Positions 35,174-44,339 of a stretch of DNA of 64,000 nt are shown here, piece after piece; position 1 is the first letter of the stretch, and every line of letters begins with the position of its first letter. Origin of the DNA: Parapedobacter koreensis (lineage in GTDB: Bacteria > Bacteroidota > Bacteroidia > Sphingobacteriales > Sphingobacteriaceae); the NCBI RefSeq assembly GCF_900109365.1, contig NZ_FNZR01000004.1, positions 248,001 to 312,000 of the forward strand. Reading direction: 5' to 3'. The translations under genes and the position numbers were made by a program. The notes below the pieces were generated by a model that saw nothing but the letters and a program-made list of their open reading frames with translations, had not been told where the DNA came from and searched no databases.

Positions 35174-35217
35174 AATGGACTCATTATGGACTGTTTATGG
35201 ACTCATTATGGACTCAT
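35174..35217 (+). repeat. Four tandem 11-base repeats (TATGGACTCAT)
   Basis: The units are AATGGACTCAT, TATGGACTGTT, TATGGACTCAT and TATGGACTCAT, without spacers. The 11-base period is about one DNA helical turn. Two more units lie in inverted orientation 16 bases to the left. It looks like a cooperative protein-binding array or a structured RNA element. Its use is unknown. Confidence 0.8.
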
Positions 35218-35466
35218 CCCGAAGAAAGTCCCGGAAAGTCTTAGAGCGGGTGTATCTATTGTAGCAAACAATCATCAGTACGTTCAGGAACATCGGTAGA
35301 TGCTTACCCAAAAATAAACAATCGTTGCTGATTATCCTAATCTATTTCAAAAAGTGGTCAGTTTAATCTTACTCTAATTTTTAATCATTGATTCCGATAC
35401 ACTGCATTGCTCTCGAAATGGTTGACAGAACCATGAAAAAGAAACTATGTGACTATCTTTTAGCAA
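35218..35466. other. Rest of the gene-free stretch
   Basis: From the end of the repeats to the transglutaminase gene I find no open frame of note, no RNA gene and no promoter. A short string near 35354 (AAGTGGTCAGTTTAATC) looks like the edge of an insertion-sequence end, but it is too short to support that. Confidence 0.5.
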
Positions 35467-36261
35467 TTATAACCAGGATGGCGAAGTTTCTTTCACATCA
35501 ACGGTCATCCGGCTGAGTTCCGCGTTTCCAAAATGGGTGACAAATGCGACATCTGCGGCATCCCGCCCATATGCCATGGATATACGGTTGCCCTTCGGTT
35601 CGGCTTGCGTGGCATCAAAGCTATACCAACGTCCACCCACATAAGCTTCAAACCATGCGTGTAGATCCATTGGCTTTAACCCAAGCAGGTATCCGGTAAC
35701 CATCCGGGCGGGAATATCCAATGCCCTGCACAAGGAAATGCCAACGTGTGTGAAATCCCTGCATACACCGGTTTTTGTGGCCATGACGTCCAAGGTAGAA
35801 GATCTACTATCCGTCACGCCATATTGGTATTGAAAATGGGTATAGATCCAACGCCGGATAGTTTCCACTTGTTCATATCCGTGGTTACAGCCTATGGTAA
35901 TCGCTTTTGCCTCTTCGCTTAATTTATCGGATTCACAATACCGGCTCGGCAAAAGGAAGTGAAGTATGGGATCAGGCAAGTCTACGATAGGGGTCCATCC
36001 AGCGGTGAAATCCACATCAATGGTATCTGCGCAAGCTGCTACAATGCTGCTTTGCAGCTTGACTTTCCCAGCGGGCATTACCAGTCGTTGGCACAAGTTG
36101 CCATATGTGTCGGAAAATTCCGTCATGGCGAGGTAGGGAGTGATCTGGAAGTCTTCCCGTAATACGAACTGGCTAAGGCCACTTTTGGGACGCAACATGA
36201 ATATACTGGGCGTTGGCAATTCACACGTGAACTCAAGAATGCAGGAGGCTTGTATGAACAT
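35467..36261 (-). CDS. Transglutaminase-like protein
   Basis: A 264-residue protein of the transglutaminase/protease-like superfamily. The catalytic triad is visible: Cys167 in TGVCRDFTH, His201 in DLHAWFEAY and Asp216 in YSFDATQ. An N-terminal domain (about residues 1-110) with beta segments precedes it, as in the bacterial two-domain form often found near circularly permuted ATP-grasp genes, none of which is present here. Activity is probably a cysteine peptidase or amidase. There is no signal peptide, so it is cytosolic. It lies 62 bases behind tamB on the same strand, but a functional link is not evident. Confidence 0.88.
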   Translation of the reverse strand: MFIQASCILEFTCELPTPSIFMLRPKSGLSQFVLREDFQITPYLAMTEFSDTYGNLCQRLVMPAGKVKLQSSIVAACADTIDVDFTAGWTPIVDLPDPILHFLLPSRYCESDKLSEEAKAITIGCNHGYEQVETIRRWIYTHFQYQYGVTDSRSSTLDVMATKTGVCRDFTHVGISLCRALDIPARMVTGYLLGLKPMDLHAWFEAYVGGRWYSFDATQAEPKGNRISMAYGRDAADVAFVTHFGNAELSRMTVDVKETSPSWL

Positions 36262-36323
36262 GTGAGAAAAATACGAAAAATAACGGATAACACAGTTTAG
36301 GTAGGCTTATTTTTTTTGGTTTT

Positions 36324-39300
36324 TTAAAACATCTTATCCGGTGCATCGCTACGAGCTTCTCCTGTTTCCTCTTCTTCGTCCACCGTTTTCCGCCGTAGTG
36401 TAAACAATCTTCGAAAATACTCCTGAAACGTATAAAACTCCTGCCGGTATACCAGTCCGAGGGCGCTCACGTAGTTTTCATTCATCGTCAGCGGCAGAAA
36501 GTTACGACTATTCAGCCGGTTTGAACCGCGCAATACCAATCGCCCGTCTTTGCGGATTAGGTACAGCAATTCGGCATCTGTGACTACACGGTCACTGAAT
36601 ACATTGAGATCATTGAGGTTCCGCCTGTCGGTAACCCCGCCGGTAAAAACCAAGCGATCATTGAAAAACCTAAACGACGCGCTGGCATCGTTGAGCGAGC
36701 GGATATTCAGGTCTATGAAATTGAGGTTGAGTGATTGGGCAATGAGGTTGTTGAGCTGGTTAAAAGCCAATTCCGTGCCAGCACTCAACAAGGTATTATT
36801 CAGCTCCCTGCTGAAGTCTGTGGCCGCCCCGGGAGCAAAGCTACGGCGCACGATGAGGCTCAGTGCTTGCTGATTTATATTGTTGACGTCGCTGAGGTAG
36901 CTTTGGAGTTCGTCCTTTACGTAAGGGTCATTCGGAAAATGGAGTGCAAATGTAATATCGGGGCGCATCAGGTTGCCGTTGAGGTTCATGATAGCTTGGG
37001 CCAGTACACGCTGTTCCACAGTTTCCCTTCCGGCGGCGTTGTATAAAGGCGCAAGGCTCGTGCGTTGCCCATATACCGCCGTGAGGCCAATGGTGGCGTC
37101 AGTAGGCTGCCCTGTCCAACGGATCGTGCCCCCTTGGTTGATGTCAAATATTTTATTGATGAAGTCTTGTGCAATGAATGTAAATTTACCGGCATTGATT
37201 AGGTAATCACCGAACATTTCAAAATCACCAAGGCTGGAAATGCGTAATGATAATAGCCCCTCTCCCCGTCCAGATAGCTCACCCAAGTCGGTATATAGGC
37301 TGGCTTCTGCCTCGGGCGTGATTTGTAAATCCATGTTCATGCTTAATCCCTTCAATAAGCGCGATTGGGCATGCTGTGCATCCAATGTGTCGTGGCTTAC
37401 AAACCGGATGAAATCGTTGTCGCTCACGGTGCCCACGGCATTGAGCGGTATGTGGAAGCTGGTGGATTCGTTGGTGCGTGCCTGGATGTCGATGGTTATC
37501 GCATTTGTTGGGCCACGAAAAGCAAATCTTCCTGTGCCGTACGCTGTACCATAGTACGATGAGTTGTCGCGGAATGTCGTATTGAGCAGAAGAAAATCGG
37601 TTGCATCAATGACCACATCGATATCAGGTACCAATAGGTTGCTCATGTCTACTTTTCCATTGGCAATAGCTTGATTGTTTTCTGGATCGTTGATTTTAAG
37701 ATTGTTGAGAATGATGGTGCTGTTTTCAAGCGCCACCTCATCATTAATGCGGTAGGGTGTCTTCAGGTAATTTACCGTAAATCCGGCGTTGTGTAGAAAG
37801 CAAGTGCCGCTTACTTGGGGTGCCAGGACTGATCCAGTGATGCGGAGGTTGGCAGATACCGTTCCATTGATATCCGAGACGAGTTTGCCGAGGAACGGTT
37901 GGAAAACCAGCAATTCACTCTGGTTGAGTGTCGCTTTCACATTCAATTTGTCCGTTTCGGCGGCGGCATTATAGGTGCCCGTGGCTGTCAATGTGTTTAC
38001 GTCACCATTTACCACTTCCAATCGTACGTTTACCAGTTCGCTGGTCTGGTCAAAGTCGGCTTGCAAACGCACGTTGCCGATTTGGGTATGGTTAAAGTGT
38101 ACGCTGCTAGCTTCTATATCCGCCAAAGCATACGGGTTTTTTAAAATAGACGACACGTCCATTCGGCCATTCAATACCCCTGAAAGCTCGATGCCTGATG
38201 GCAGGGTAATGGAATTAAGGGTGTTGAGGTTGAAATTTTTGAAAGTCAAGGCGGCATTGTCGTCCGCGTCGGGTGAGATGTTGCCTTCCAACTGGACAAC
38301 CTGATGGTTATTTGAAATTTCGAGGCCTTGTACGGTAAGCCTACCTTCGTTAAAATAAAGTCGGGCATTTTCGTCAAGTTGCCAGGATTCCTTGTTCAAT
38401 ATCAGCGAGGAGGGGAGCAACTGCATTTGCAGCAGTGCGTTCTTTTCAAAATTGACCAATCCGTTTAAGTCCAGTTGATTGTTGGCGGTCACATCAGCAA
38501 GCTTCAGGTTGAAATGGAGGCTATCGTTTAAGATGACATTCGATAGGTTAATGTTATTGACATATAAGCTGTCAGTCAGGCTCATCCGATCAGCGGTGAC
38601 CGATAGCCGCAATGCGCCGTCCCGTGTAGATTCATCGACAATTAGCCGTTTCACCTTCACGTTGCCATAGGACAACTGCGGCACAAGGAGGTTGAAGTAA
38701 CTCAGCGTGTCTGCCGTGGAAAAATGGGCGTTCATCGATACGTCTTCGGGCAGGGTAAGCCGTGGCATGAACAAAGCGGCAAGAGGCGCAAAGTTTTTCA
38801 GTGTCAAATCGAAATCAAATGCCTGTCGGCCCACCTTTCCCACATCCCACCCTAAAGAAGGGGCAAAACGCATGGCAACCGATTTGAAATAATTACCCAG
38901 CGTGGTCAGGTCTACCGTGCCGGCCAAGCTTGCATCCGCCAGGGTTGAACGTAGCCGGAGCGTGCGTTGCCCTTCATAGCCTGTAGCGGCAAGTATCAAC
39001 GAATCTACGGTGTGTGTATCGGCCCCTACCTGGAAGCTGATGCCGCGAATGGCAATATTTCCCTGAAGGTCGTTCAGTGTTTTACCTCCGAAATCAGCAG
39101 CAACATCCGCCCCATTGATGATCACCCGTTCCTTTCCATAAAGTCGGATATTAGGCAGGTGAGCGTGTCTCACATTGGCATGAAACGCATATTGGGGCCA
39201 TTCGGGGCTGAAGTCGATGCCGCCCTTAGCAGTTAACCGTAGGTTAGGATCGCGTATACCGATGTCGCCCATGACGCGCAGCTTGGCAAGCTCACTTTGC

Positions 39301-40763
39301 AGGTCAATGTTGGTATATCGGTATCCCCGAAAATCCAAATGGCCAATGCGACCTGCCACGTTGCTATGCATATCGCGGAAGGTAAAGCCTGTACCCGTCA
39401 CGGTGAGGTCAAAGCTGGCCTGTCCAAGTTGCGTTTGCGGGAATAAGGGCTCCAAATTGAACGCATCAGCCGATAATCGCCCCGAATAGCGGCCGCCTTC
39501 GCGGATGTTGAGGTTCATGTCCACATTGGCCAATCCAAGGGCTGTTTCAAAAGTGCCGTTGGCCATGAAGTCGTAATAGAAGCCCTTGAGTGTGCCTTGG
39601 TACGTCACATTTTCCAAACGGTCGAATGAGGCTGGCAGATCCAATGCAGGCAAGTTGCCCAATTGCGGCACTAACGATTCAATTGCCTCACTGTTGGTGG
39701 TCAATCGCTGGATTTGCATGTCAAAAACGGTTTGGTTGATATCGGGCAATCCGGTAACGCTAAAATCGCCCTGTACGTGCGTGGCACTGCCCAGTTGCAT
39801 GGCGACGCGCTTGGCCACGAAAGCAGCTATTGTGCCGCTGAATGTGCCGGATAAGACTGCATCAAAATGCGTAGCGGCTACTTTCGGTGCAAAAAACTCG
39901 ACGTCGCGGGAATCGATCTGTGCGTGGTCCAGGTTTAATTCGATGGCAACGTCCTTCATGAAATTGCTGAAAGCGGAAAAATCGGGGTATTCAAGCCGGA
40001 GACGGTTCCGCAGTAGGCTTCGGTTGGTCGCGATGTACAACTTTTGAAGCTCAATGCTGGTAGTATCTACCACAGCTATGGCGTCCATCTCGCGGAGCAG
40101 GAATCCACTTTTTTCGCGGAATGAAAGGTTTTTGATGGTCGATTTGAACAAATGGCTGGTGAAATCGATATCGGTAAAATTGCCCGAAACCTGCGCCAAC
40201 TGGATGTCTTTGAAGTTGATGCCTGCTGCCGGTGAATGGTTTGCGGCCTGTTTGTATGCAAATGTAATATTGGAAAGATCAAGCGAATGGACAGCCAATG
40301 ATATGCGTTGCTGCGATGGCTGTAGGGGAGCGGTGGGACTGAAGTAATCAATGATAAACGATAGGTTGGTGCCTTTTTCGAAACGCTTGAGATAAAAGCT
40401 TCCATCCGAAAGCTTCGCATGTTTGACAATCACCCGTCCATTGCGCAGCTTCCACAAATCTACTGCCGCTGTCAGCTGGTGGGCATACAGTAGGGTATCG
40501 CCGGCAGCATCCGCAATGAATAACCCATTAAGGACCAGGGATGAAAAGGGCTGGAAATATAAGCCATCAACCGACACGGTGGTATGGAGTTCGCGCGATA
40601 AATAGGAGGCAGCCTTTTTTGCAAAATAGGTTTGTACCGGCTGGTATCGAAGCGAATAGGTCAAGCCTGCGAGAAGGAGCAACAACCCAACCAGTACCCA
40701 AAGCGTTATTTTTAATATTTTTTTGATATTTTTGCTTTTGTTTAAACGTGTCCAATATCGCAT
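36324..40763 (-). CDS. tamB: Translocation and assembly module protein TamB
   Basis: A 1479-residue protein, the Bacteroidota form of TamB (DUF490 at the C-terminus). One membrane helix (about residues 17-39, KITLWVLVGLLLLLAGLTYS) is followed by a long run of AsmA-like beta repeats that form a periplasmic bridge. The C-terminal DUF490 part has the family features (MNLNGNLMRPDITFALHFPN, LNDASASFRFFNDRLVFTGG, LLYLIRKDGRLVLRGSNRLN). TamB proteins move lipids or help outer-membrane protein assembly between the two membranes. The gene is long and unbroken. Its start codon lies three bases from the divergent tsaD start. Confidence 0.92.
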   Translation of the reverse strand: MRYWTRLNKSKNIKKILKITLWVLVGLLLLLAGLTYSLRYQPVQTYFAKKAASYLSRELHTTVSVDGLYFQPFSSLVLNGLFIADAAGDTLLYAHQLTAAVDLWKLRNGRVIVKHAKLSDGSFYLKRFEKGTNLSFIIDYFSPTAPLQPSQQRISLAVHSLDLSNITFAYKQAANHSPAAGINFKDIQLAQVSGNFTDIDFTSHLFKSTIKNLSFREKSGFLLREMDAIAVVDTTSIELQKLYIATNRSLLRNRLRLEYPDFSAFSNFMKDVAIELNLDHAQIDSRDVEFFAPKVAATHFDAVLSGTFSGTIAAFVAKRVAMQLGSATHVQGDFSVTGLPDINQTVFDMQIQRLTTNSEAIESLVPQLGNLPALDLPASFDRLENVTYQGTLKGFYYDFMANGTFETALGLANVDMNLNIREGGRYSGRLSADAFNLEPLFPQTQLGQASFDLTVTGTGFTFRDMHSNVAGRIGHLDFRGYRYTNIDLQSELAKLRVMGDIGIRDPNLRLTAKGGIDFSPEWPQYAFHANVRHAHLPNIRLYGKERVIINGADVAADFGGKTLNDLQGNIAIRGISFQVGADTHTVDSLILAATGYEGQRTLRLRSTLADASLAGTVDLTTLGNYFKSVAMRFAPSLGWDVGKVGRQAFDFDLTLKNFAPLAALFMPRLTLPEDVSMNAHFSTADTLSYFNLLVPQLSYGNVKVKRLIVDESTRDGALRLSVTADRMSLTDSLYVNNINLSNVILNDSLHFNLKLADVTANNQLDLNGLVNFEKNALLQMQLLPSSLILNKESWQLDENARLYFNEGRLTVQGLEISNNHQVVQLEGNISPDADDNAALTFKNFNLNTLNSITLPSGIELSGVLNGRMDVSSILKNPYALADIEASSVHFNHTQIGNVRLQADFDQTSELVNVRLEVVNGDVNTLTATGTYNAAAETDKLNVKATLNQSELLVFQPFLGKLVSDINGTVSANLRITGSVLAPQVSGTCFLHNAGFTVNYLKTPYRINDEVALENSTIILNNLKINDPENNQAIANGKVDMSNLLVPDIDVVIDATDFLLLNTTFRDNSSYYGTAYGTGRFAFRGPTNAITIDIQARTNESTSFHIPLNAVGTVSDNDFIRFVSHDTLDAQHAQSRLLKGLSMNMDLQITPEAEASLYTDLGELSGRGEGLLSLRISSLGDFEMFGDYLINAGKFTFIAQDFINKIFDINQGGTIRWTGQPTDATIGLTAVYGQRTSLAPLYNAAGRETVEQRVLAQAIMNLNGNLMRPDITFALHFPNDPYVKDELQSYLSDVNNINQQALSLIVRRSFAPGAATDFSRELNNTLLSAGTELAFNQLNNLIAQSLNLNFIDLNIRSLNDASASFRFFNDRLVFTGGVTDRRNLNDLNVFSDRVVTDAELLYLIRKDGRLVLRGSNRLNSRNFLPLTMNENYVSALGLVYRQEFYTFQEYFRRLFTLRRKTVDEEEETGEARSDAPDKMF
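40727..40734 (+). promoter_or_regulatory. Possible -7 box of tsaD inside the tamB start
   Basis: TATTTTTG lies 32 bases before the tsaD ATG, inside the first codons of tamB. The -33 box is unclear. Confidence 0.4.
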
Positions 40764-40766
40764 TTC

Positions 40767-41768
40767 ATGCCCATCATCCTCGGTATCGAATCATCTTGTG
40801 ATGAAACGTCTGCAGCCATTAGTATAGACGGAAAAATCCATTCGAATATTATTGCGAACCAAACCATCCATGAAAAATTTGGTGGGGTGGTCCCGGAATT
40901 GGCTTCGCGCGCGCACCAGCAAAACATCATCCCCGCCGTGGATCAGGCTATCCGCGAGGCAAAAATACATAAAAATGAGATAGCTGCGGTGGCTTTCACG
41001 CGGGGACCGGGTTTATTGGGATCGTTGCTGGTAGGGACGTCATTTGCCAAGGCGTTTGCACTTGCCCGCAATATCCCGCTGATTGAGGTTAATCATATGC
41101 AGGCACATATCCTTGCGCACTTTATTGAAGATCCAGTACCTGCGTTTCCCTTTTTATGCCTGACTGTTTCTGGCGGGCATACGCAGTTGGTATTGGTGAA
41201 CGGTTATTTTGAGATGGAGCTTCTGGGATACACGCTTGACGACGCAGCGGGGGAAGCGTTTGATAAAACGGCCAAAATCCTTGGTCTTCCTTATCCCGGC
41301 GGGCCGCTGATCGATCGCTATGCGCAGCAGGGCAATCCCCAGGCGTTTACCTTCCCCGAACCGCAGATTCCGGGGCTTAATTTTAGTTTCAGTGGCCTGA
41401 AAACGGCTATTCTCTATTTTGTGCAGCAAAAAGAACGGGAAGTCCCGGGTTTTTTGCAAACACACCTCGGTGATATCTGTGCCTCTGTGCAGGAACGCAT
41501 TGTCTCCATCCTGCTCAATAAACTCAAACGGGCGGCACGAGAAGTCGGCGTGCAGGATGTGGCCATTGCTGGTGGAGTCTCGGCCAATTCGGGGTTGCGC
41601 AATGCGCTCATCGCATTGGGAGAGCAGCAGGGGTGGCGGGTATTCATTCCGCGCTTTGAGTACTGTACAGACAATGCAGCCATGATAGCCATTGCAGGAC
41701 ATTATAAATACCTTGCTCGTGATTTCGTGGGACAAGACGTAGCACCGCTGGCACGATACAACGTGTAG
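40767..41768 (+). CDS. tsaD: tRNA threonylcarbamoyladenosine transferase TsaD
   Basis: A 333-residue ASKHA-fold enzyme that moves the threonylcarbamoyl group to A37 of tRNAs reading ANN codons, with TsaB and TsaE. The start ILGIESSCDETSAAI is the family signature, and metal ligands His110 and His114 are in NHMQAHILAHF. The other motifs are LTVSGGHTQLVLV, DDAAGEAFDKTAKILGL, GLNFSFSGLKTAI and AIAGGVSANSGLR. The length is normal. It is divergent from tamB with only three bases between the start codons. A short gap of 71 bases separates it from the aldo-keto reductase gene. Confidence 0.97.
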   Translation: MPIILGIESSCDETSAAISIDGKIHSNIIANQTIHEKFGGVVPELASRAHQQNIIPAVDQAIREAKIHKNEIAAVAFTRGPGLLGSLLVGTSFAKAFALARNIPLIEVNHMQAHILAHFIEDPVPAFPFLCLTVSGGHTQLVLVNGYFEMELLGYTLDDAAGEAFDKTAKILGLPYPGGPLIDRYAQQGNPQAFTFPEPQIPGLNFSFSGLKTAILYFVQQKEREVPGFLQTHLGDICASVQERIVSILLNKLKRAAREVGVQDVAIAGGVSANSGLRNALIALGEQQGWRVFIPRFEYCTDNAAMIAIAGHYKYLARDFVGQDVAPLARYNV

Positions 41769-41839
41769 CGCGTTGAATGGATGAAGTAATCGATAGCTGA
41801 AAGCGGATAGCCGACAGCCAAAATATAAATCAAAACACA

Positions 41840-42871
41840 ATGAACTGGAAACCCAATGCCGACCGTTATGAAAACATGGTATTCAACCGTTGTGGCAGGA
41901 GCGGGCTGAAGCTCCCTGCTATTTCACTCGGTTTATGGAACAATTTCGGTGATGATGTACCGCATCGCACCAAGCAAGCAATATGCCGGCAAGCACTTGA
42001 CTTTGGAATTACTCATTTTGACTTGGCCAACAACTATGGCCCTCCGCCGGGAAGCGCCGAATTGGCTTTTGGCCGGATACTGAAAGAGGATTTTGCGGGG
42101 CTTCGTGATCAGCTGATCATTTCGTCAAAAGCCGGATACGACATGTGGCCCGGGCCTTATGGCGAATGGGGTAGTCGTAAGTATTTGATAGCCAGTTGTG
42201 ATCAGAGCCTGAAACGCATGGGTTTGGATTATGTGGATATTTTTTATTCTCACCGCTTCGATCCGGAGACACCGCTGGAAGAAACCATGATGGCGCTCGA
42301 TCACATCGTGCGTTCGGGCCGGGCACTTTACGTGGGTATCTCTTCATACAATACAAACCGCACACGGGAGGCGATGGCTATCCTGAAGGAATTGGGCACA
42401 CCCTGCCTCATCCACCAGCCCAGCTATTCCATGCTCAATCGTTGGGTAGAGACGGACGGACTGTTGGATGCGCTTGACGAATTGGGCATCGGATCCATTG
42501 TCTTTTCTCCCTTGGCCCAGGGCTTGCTCACAGATAGGTACCTAAATGGCGTCCCCGCAGACAGCCGCGCCAACACCAGGGGATTTTTCCGGCGCGAGTT
42601 CCTTAGCGAACAAAACCTGGCTAATGTGCGGGCACTCCATGCCATTGCGCAGCGGAGAGGGCAAACACTTGCCCAAATGGCCATCGCATGGGTACTGCGG
42701 GGCGGGCGTGTTACTTCCGCATTGATAGGGGCCAGCAGGCCTGAGCAAGTGGTCGATTGCATGGGAGCGCTCAAGAAATTGGATTTTTCCGCTGACGAAT
42801 TGGCCGAAATAGATAACTATGCAAAAGAGGGGGCCATCAATATCTGGGCAAAATCGGCAGAGCTTGAATAG
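41840..42871 (+). CDS. Aldo-keto reductase (YghZ/glyceraldehyde-3-phosphate reductase type)
   Basis: A 343-residue NADPH-dependent aldo-keto reductase barrel close to the YghZ (L-glyceraldehyde 3-phosphate reductase) and Kv-beta-like group. The catalytic residues are visible: Asp in HFDLANNYGPP, the Tyr of the same motif, Lys in IISSKAGYDMWPGPYGEWG and His in FYSHRFDP. The cofactor region (LAQMAIAWVLRGGRVTSALIGASRPEQV) is complete. Its physiological substrate is not shown by the sequence; methylglyoxal or glyceraldehyde phosphate is typical. It follows tsaD by 71 bases and ends four bases before the convergent lutB. Confidence 0.9.
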   Translation: MNWKPNADRYENMVFNRCGRSGLKLPAISLGLWNNFGDDVPHRTKQAICRQALDFGITHFDLANNYGPPPGSAELAFGRILKEDFAGLRDQLIISSKAGYDMWPGPYGEWGSRKYLIASCDQSLKRMGLDYVDIFYSHRFDPETPLEETMMALDHIVRSGRALYVGISSYNTNRTREAMAILKELGTPCLIHQPSYSMLNRWVETDGLLDALDELGIGSIVFSPLAQGLLTDRYLNGVPADSRANTRGFFRREFLSEQNLANVRALHAIAQRRGQTLAQMAIAWVLRGGRVTSALIGASRPEQVVDCMGALKKLDFSADELAEIDNYAKEGAINIWAKSAELE

Positions 42872-42875
42872 GCTA

Positions 42876-44255
42876 TCATTGTTCACGTTCTTTCCATTGC
42901 TGGGCGAATGACTTTGGGGCAACCTGGGGCAGGTTCCGGTGCTTGCCCCATGCCTTTTTGAAAAACCGATGCAGTATTAGATTTTTCAATTTTCCGCCAA
43001 ATAGGTCAATGATCCGGCGTTTCGTGATGGCGAAAGTAAAACCTTTCCACGCTGTTTTCTCCGTTTTGGAGACCATGCCGTTGGCCACAGCATCACGCCG
43101 GTTGAGCAGCAGCATTTGGTGGATATCTATTTTCACGGGACATACTTCCGTACACTTGCCACATAGGCTGGAAGCATAGCTTAAGTGTTTGAACGCTTCC
43201 ATCCCACGGAGGTGGGGGGTAATAATGGAGCCAATCGGGCCACTATACGTGGTATTGTAGGTGTGGCCACCCACGTTTTTATAGATAGGACAGCCGTTGA
43301 GGCAGGCACCGCAACGGATGCAATACAGGCCTTGGCGCTGCTCCTTCTGTGCCAGCAAGTCCGTGCGGCCGTTGTCCAGCAATACGACATACATTTCCTC
43401 CGGCCCGTCGGTCTCGCTTTCCTGCCTTGGCCCGCCAATGATGCTGTTATATACCGTGAGCCGCTGCCCCGTACCATGCGTCGCGAGCAAGGGCCAAAAA
43501 AGGTCGAGGTCTGCAAGGGAAGGGATGATTTTCTCAATACCTGCGATAGCGATGTGTATCTTGGGAAATGTGGTGGTCAGCCTCGTGTTGCCTTCATTTT
43601 CGGTGAGTGCAACGCTACCTGTATCTGCAATGAGGAAATTCGCACCGGTAATGCCCACATCAGCTGTCGTATACTGTTGGCGCAGAAGCTTGCGTGCCTG
43701 CAACGTCAGTTCCTGCGCGGTTGCGTCCGGCGGCGTGCCGAAATGCTGATGGAAAAGCGCCGCGATATCTTGCAGGCTCAGGTGCATCGCCGGCGTTACG
43801 ATGTGGTAGGGTTTTTGGTTGAGCAATTGCACGATATATTCGCCGAGATCGGTTTCCACCGTTTTCACACCCTTGCCCTCCAGGAAATGGTTCAATTCAA
43901 TTTCTTCGGTAGTCATCGATTTGGACTTCACCACGGTCTTAGCCCCGGCACGTTCCATGATTTTCCAAATCTCTTGCCGGGCTTCTTCCGCATCGTTGGC
44001 CCAGATGACTTTTCCACCTTTCCGCAGAAAATTGGATTCAAACTCGGGCAATAGCTTGTCCAAATTTTCCATCACCTTCCATTTGATGATATGGGCTTTC
44101 CGCTTGGCGTTTTCGAGGTGCTGGAACTGCAACATGCCGCTTTGGACGGCAACATCGTATTTGTCGATGTTATAATTGATGATTTGCCTGTGGCGCATGT
44201 CAAACGCCTTAGCAGCACTGTCTTTCAGAAAAGTGGATTCTTGCGTAGACGGCAT
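42876..44255 (-). CDS. lutB: LutB-type iron-sulphur protein
   Basis: A 459-residue subunit of the LutABC-type L-lactate oxidation complex. The N-terminal part is the LUD/YkgG-type domain (LNHFLEGKGVKTVETDLGEY, TGANFLIADTGSVALTENEG), and the C-terminal part carries two 4Fe-4S cluster motifs, CIRCGACLNGCPIYKN near residue 315 and LCGKCTEVCPVKID near residue 365. The usual partners LutA and LutC are not adjacent: aspS lies 84 bases upstream and the aldo-keto reductase converges downstream. The partners may lie elsewhere, or this protein may have another electron partner. The family call is firm; lactate is inferred. Confidence 0.88.
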   Translation of the reverse strand: MPSTQESTFLKDSAAKAFDMRHRQIINYNIDKYDVAVQSGMLQFQHLENAKRKAHIIKWKVMENLDKLLPEFESNFLRKGGKVIWANDAEEARQEIWKIMERAGAKTVVKSKSMTTEEIELNHFLEGKGVKTVETDLGEYIVQLLNQKPYHIVTPAMHLSLQDIAALFHQHFGTPPDATAQELTLQARKLLRQQYTTADVGITGANFLIADTGSVALTENEGNTRLTTTFPKIHIAIAGIEKIIPSLADLDLFWPLLATHGTGQRLTVYNSIIGGPRQESETDGPEEMYVVLLDNGRTDLLAQKEQRQGLYCIRCGACLNGCPIYKNVGGHTYNTTYSGPIGSIITPHLRGMEAFKHLSYASSLCGKCTEVCPVKIDIHQMLLLNRRDAVANGMVSKTEKTAWKGFTFAITKRRIIDLFGGKLKNLILHRFFKKAWGKHRNLPQVAPKSFAQQWKEREQ

Positions 44256-44339
44256 AGCGACGTTTTGTTATTATCCTGATCTAATAACGTTAATTGTTGT
44301 AAAGTGTTGTTGCCACAACCCGAGCGACGGATTGCTGGG

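Noticed and set aside
35350-35375. Possible insertion-sequence end (AGTGGTCAGTTT)
   Set aside because: No transposase, no partner inverted repeat and no target duplication are present in the stretch.
43185-44054. A 289-codon open frame on the plus strand
   Set aside because: It is antisense to lutB, whose cluster motifs and conservation show which strand is real.
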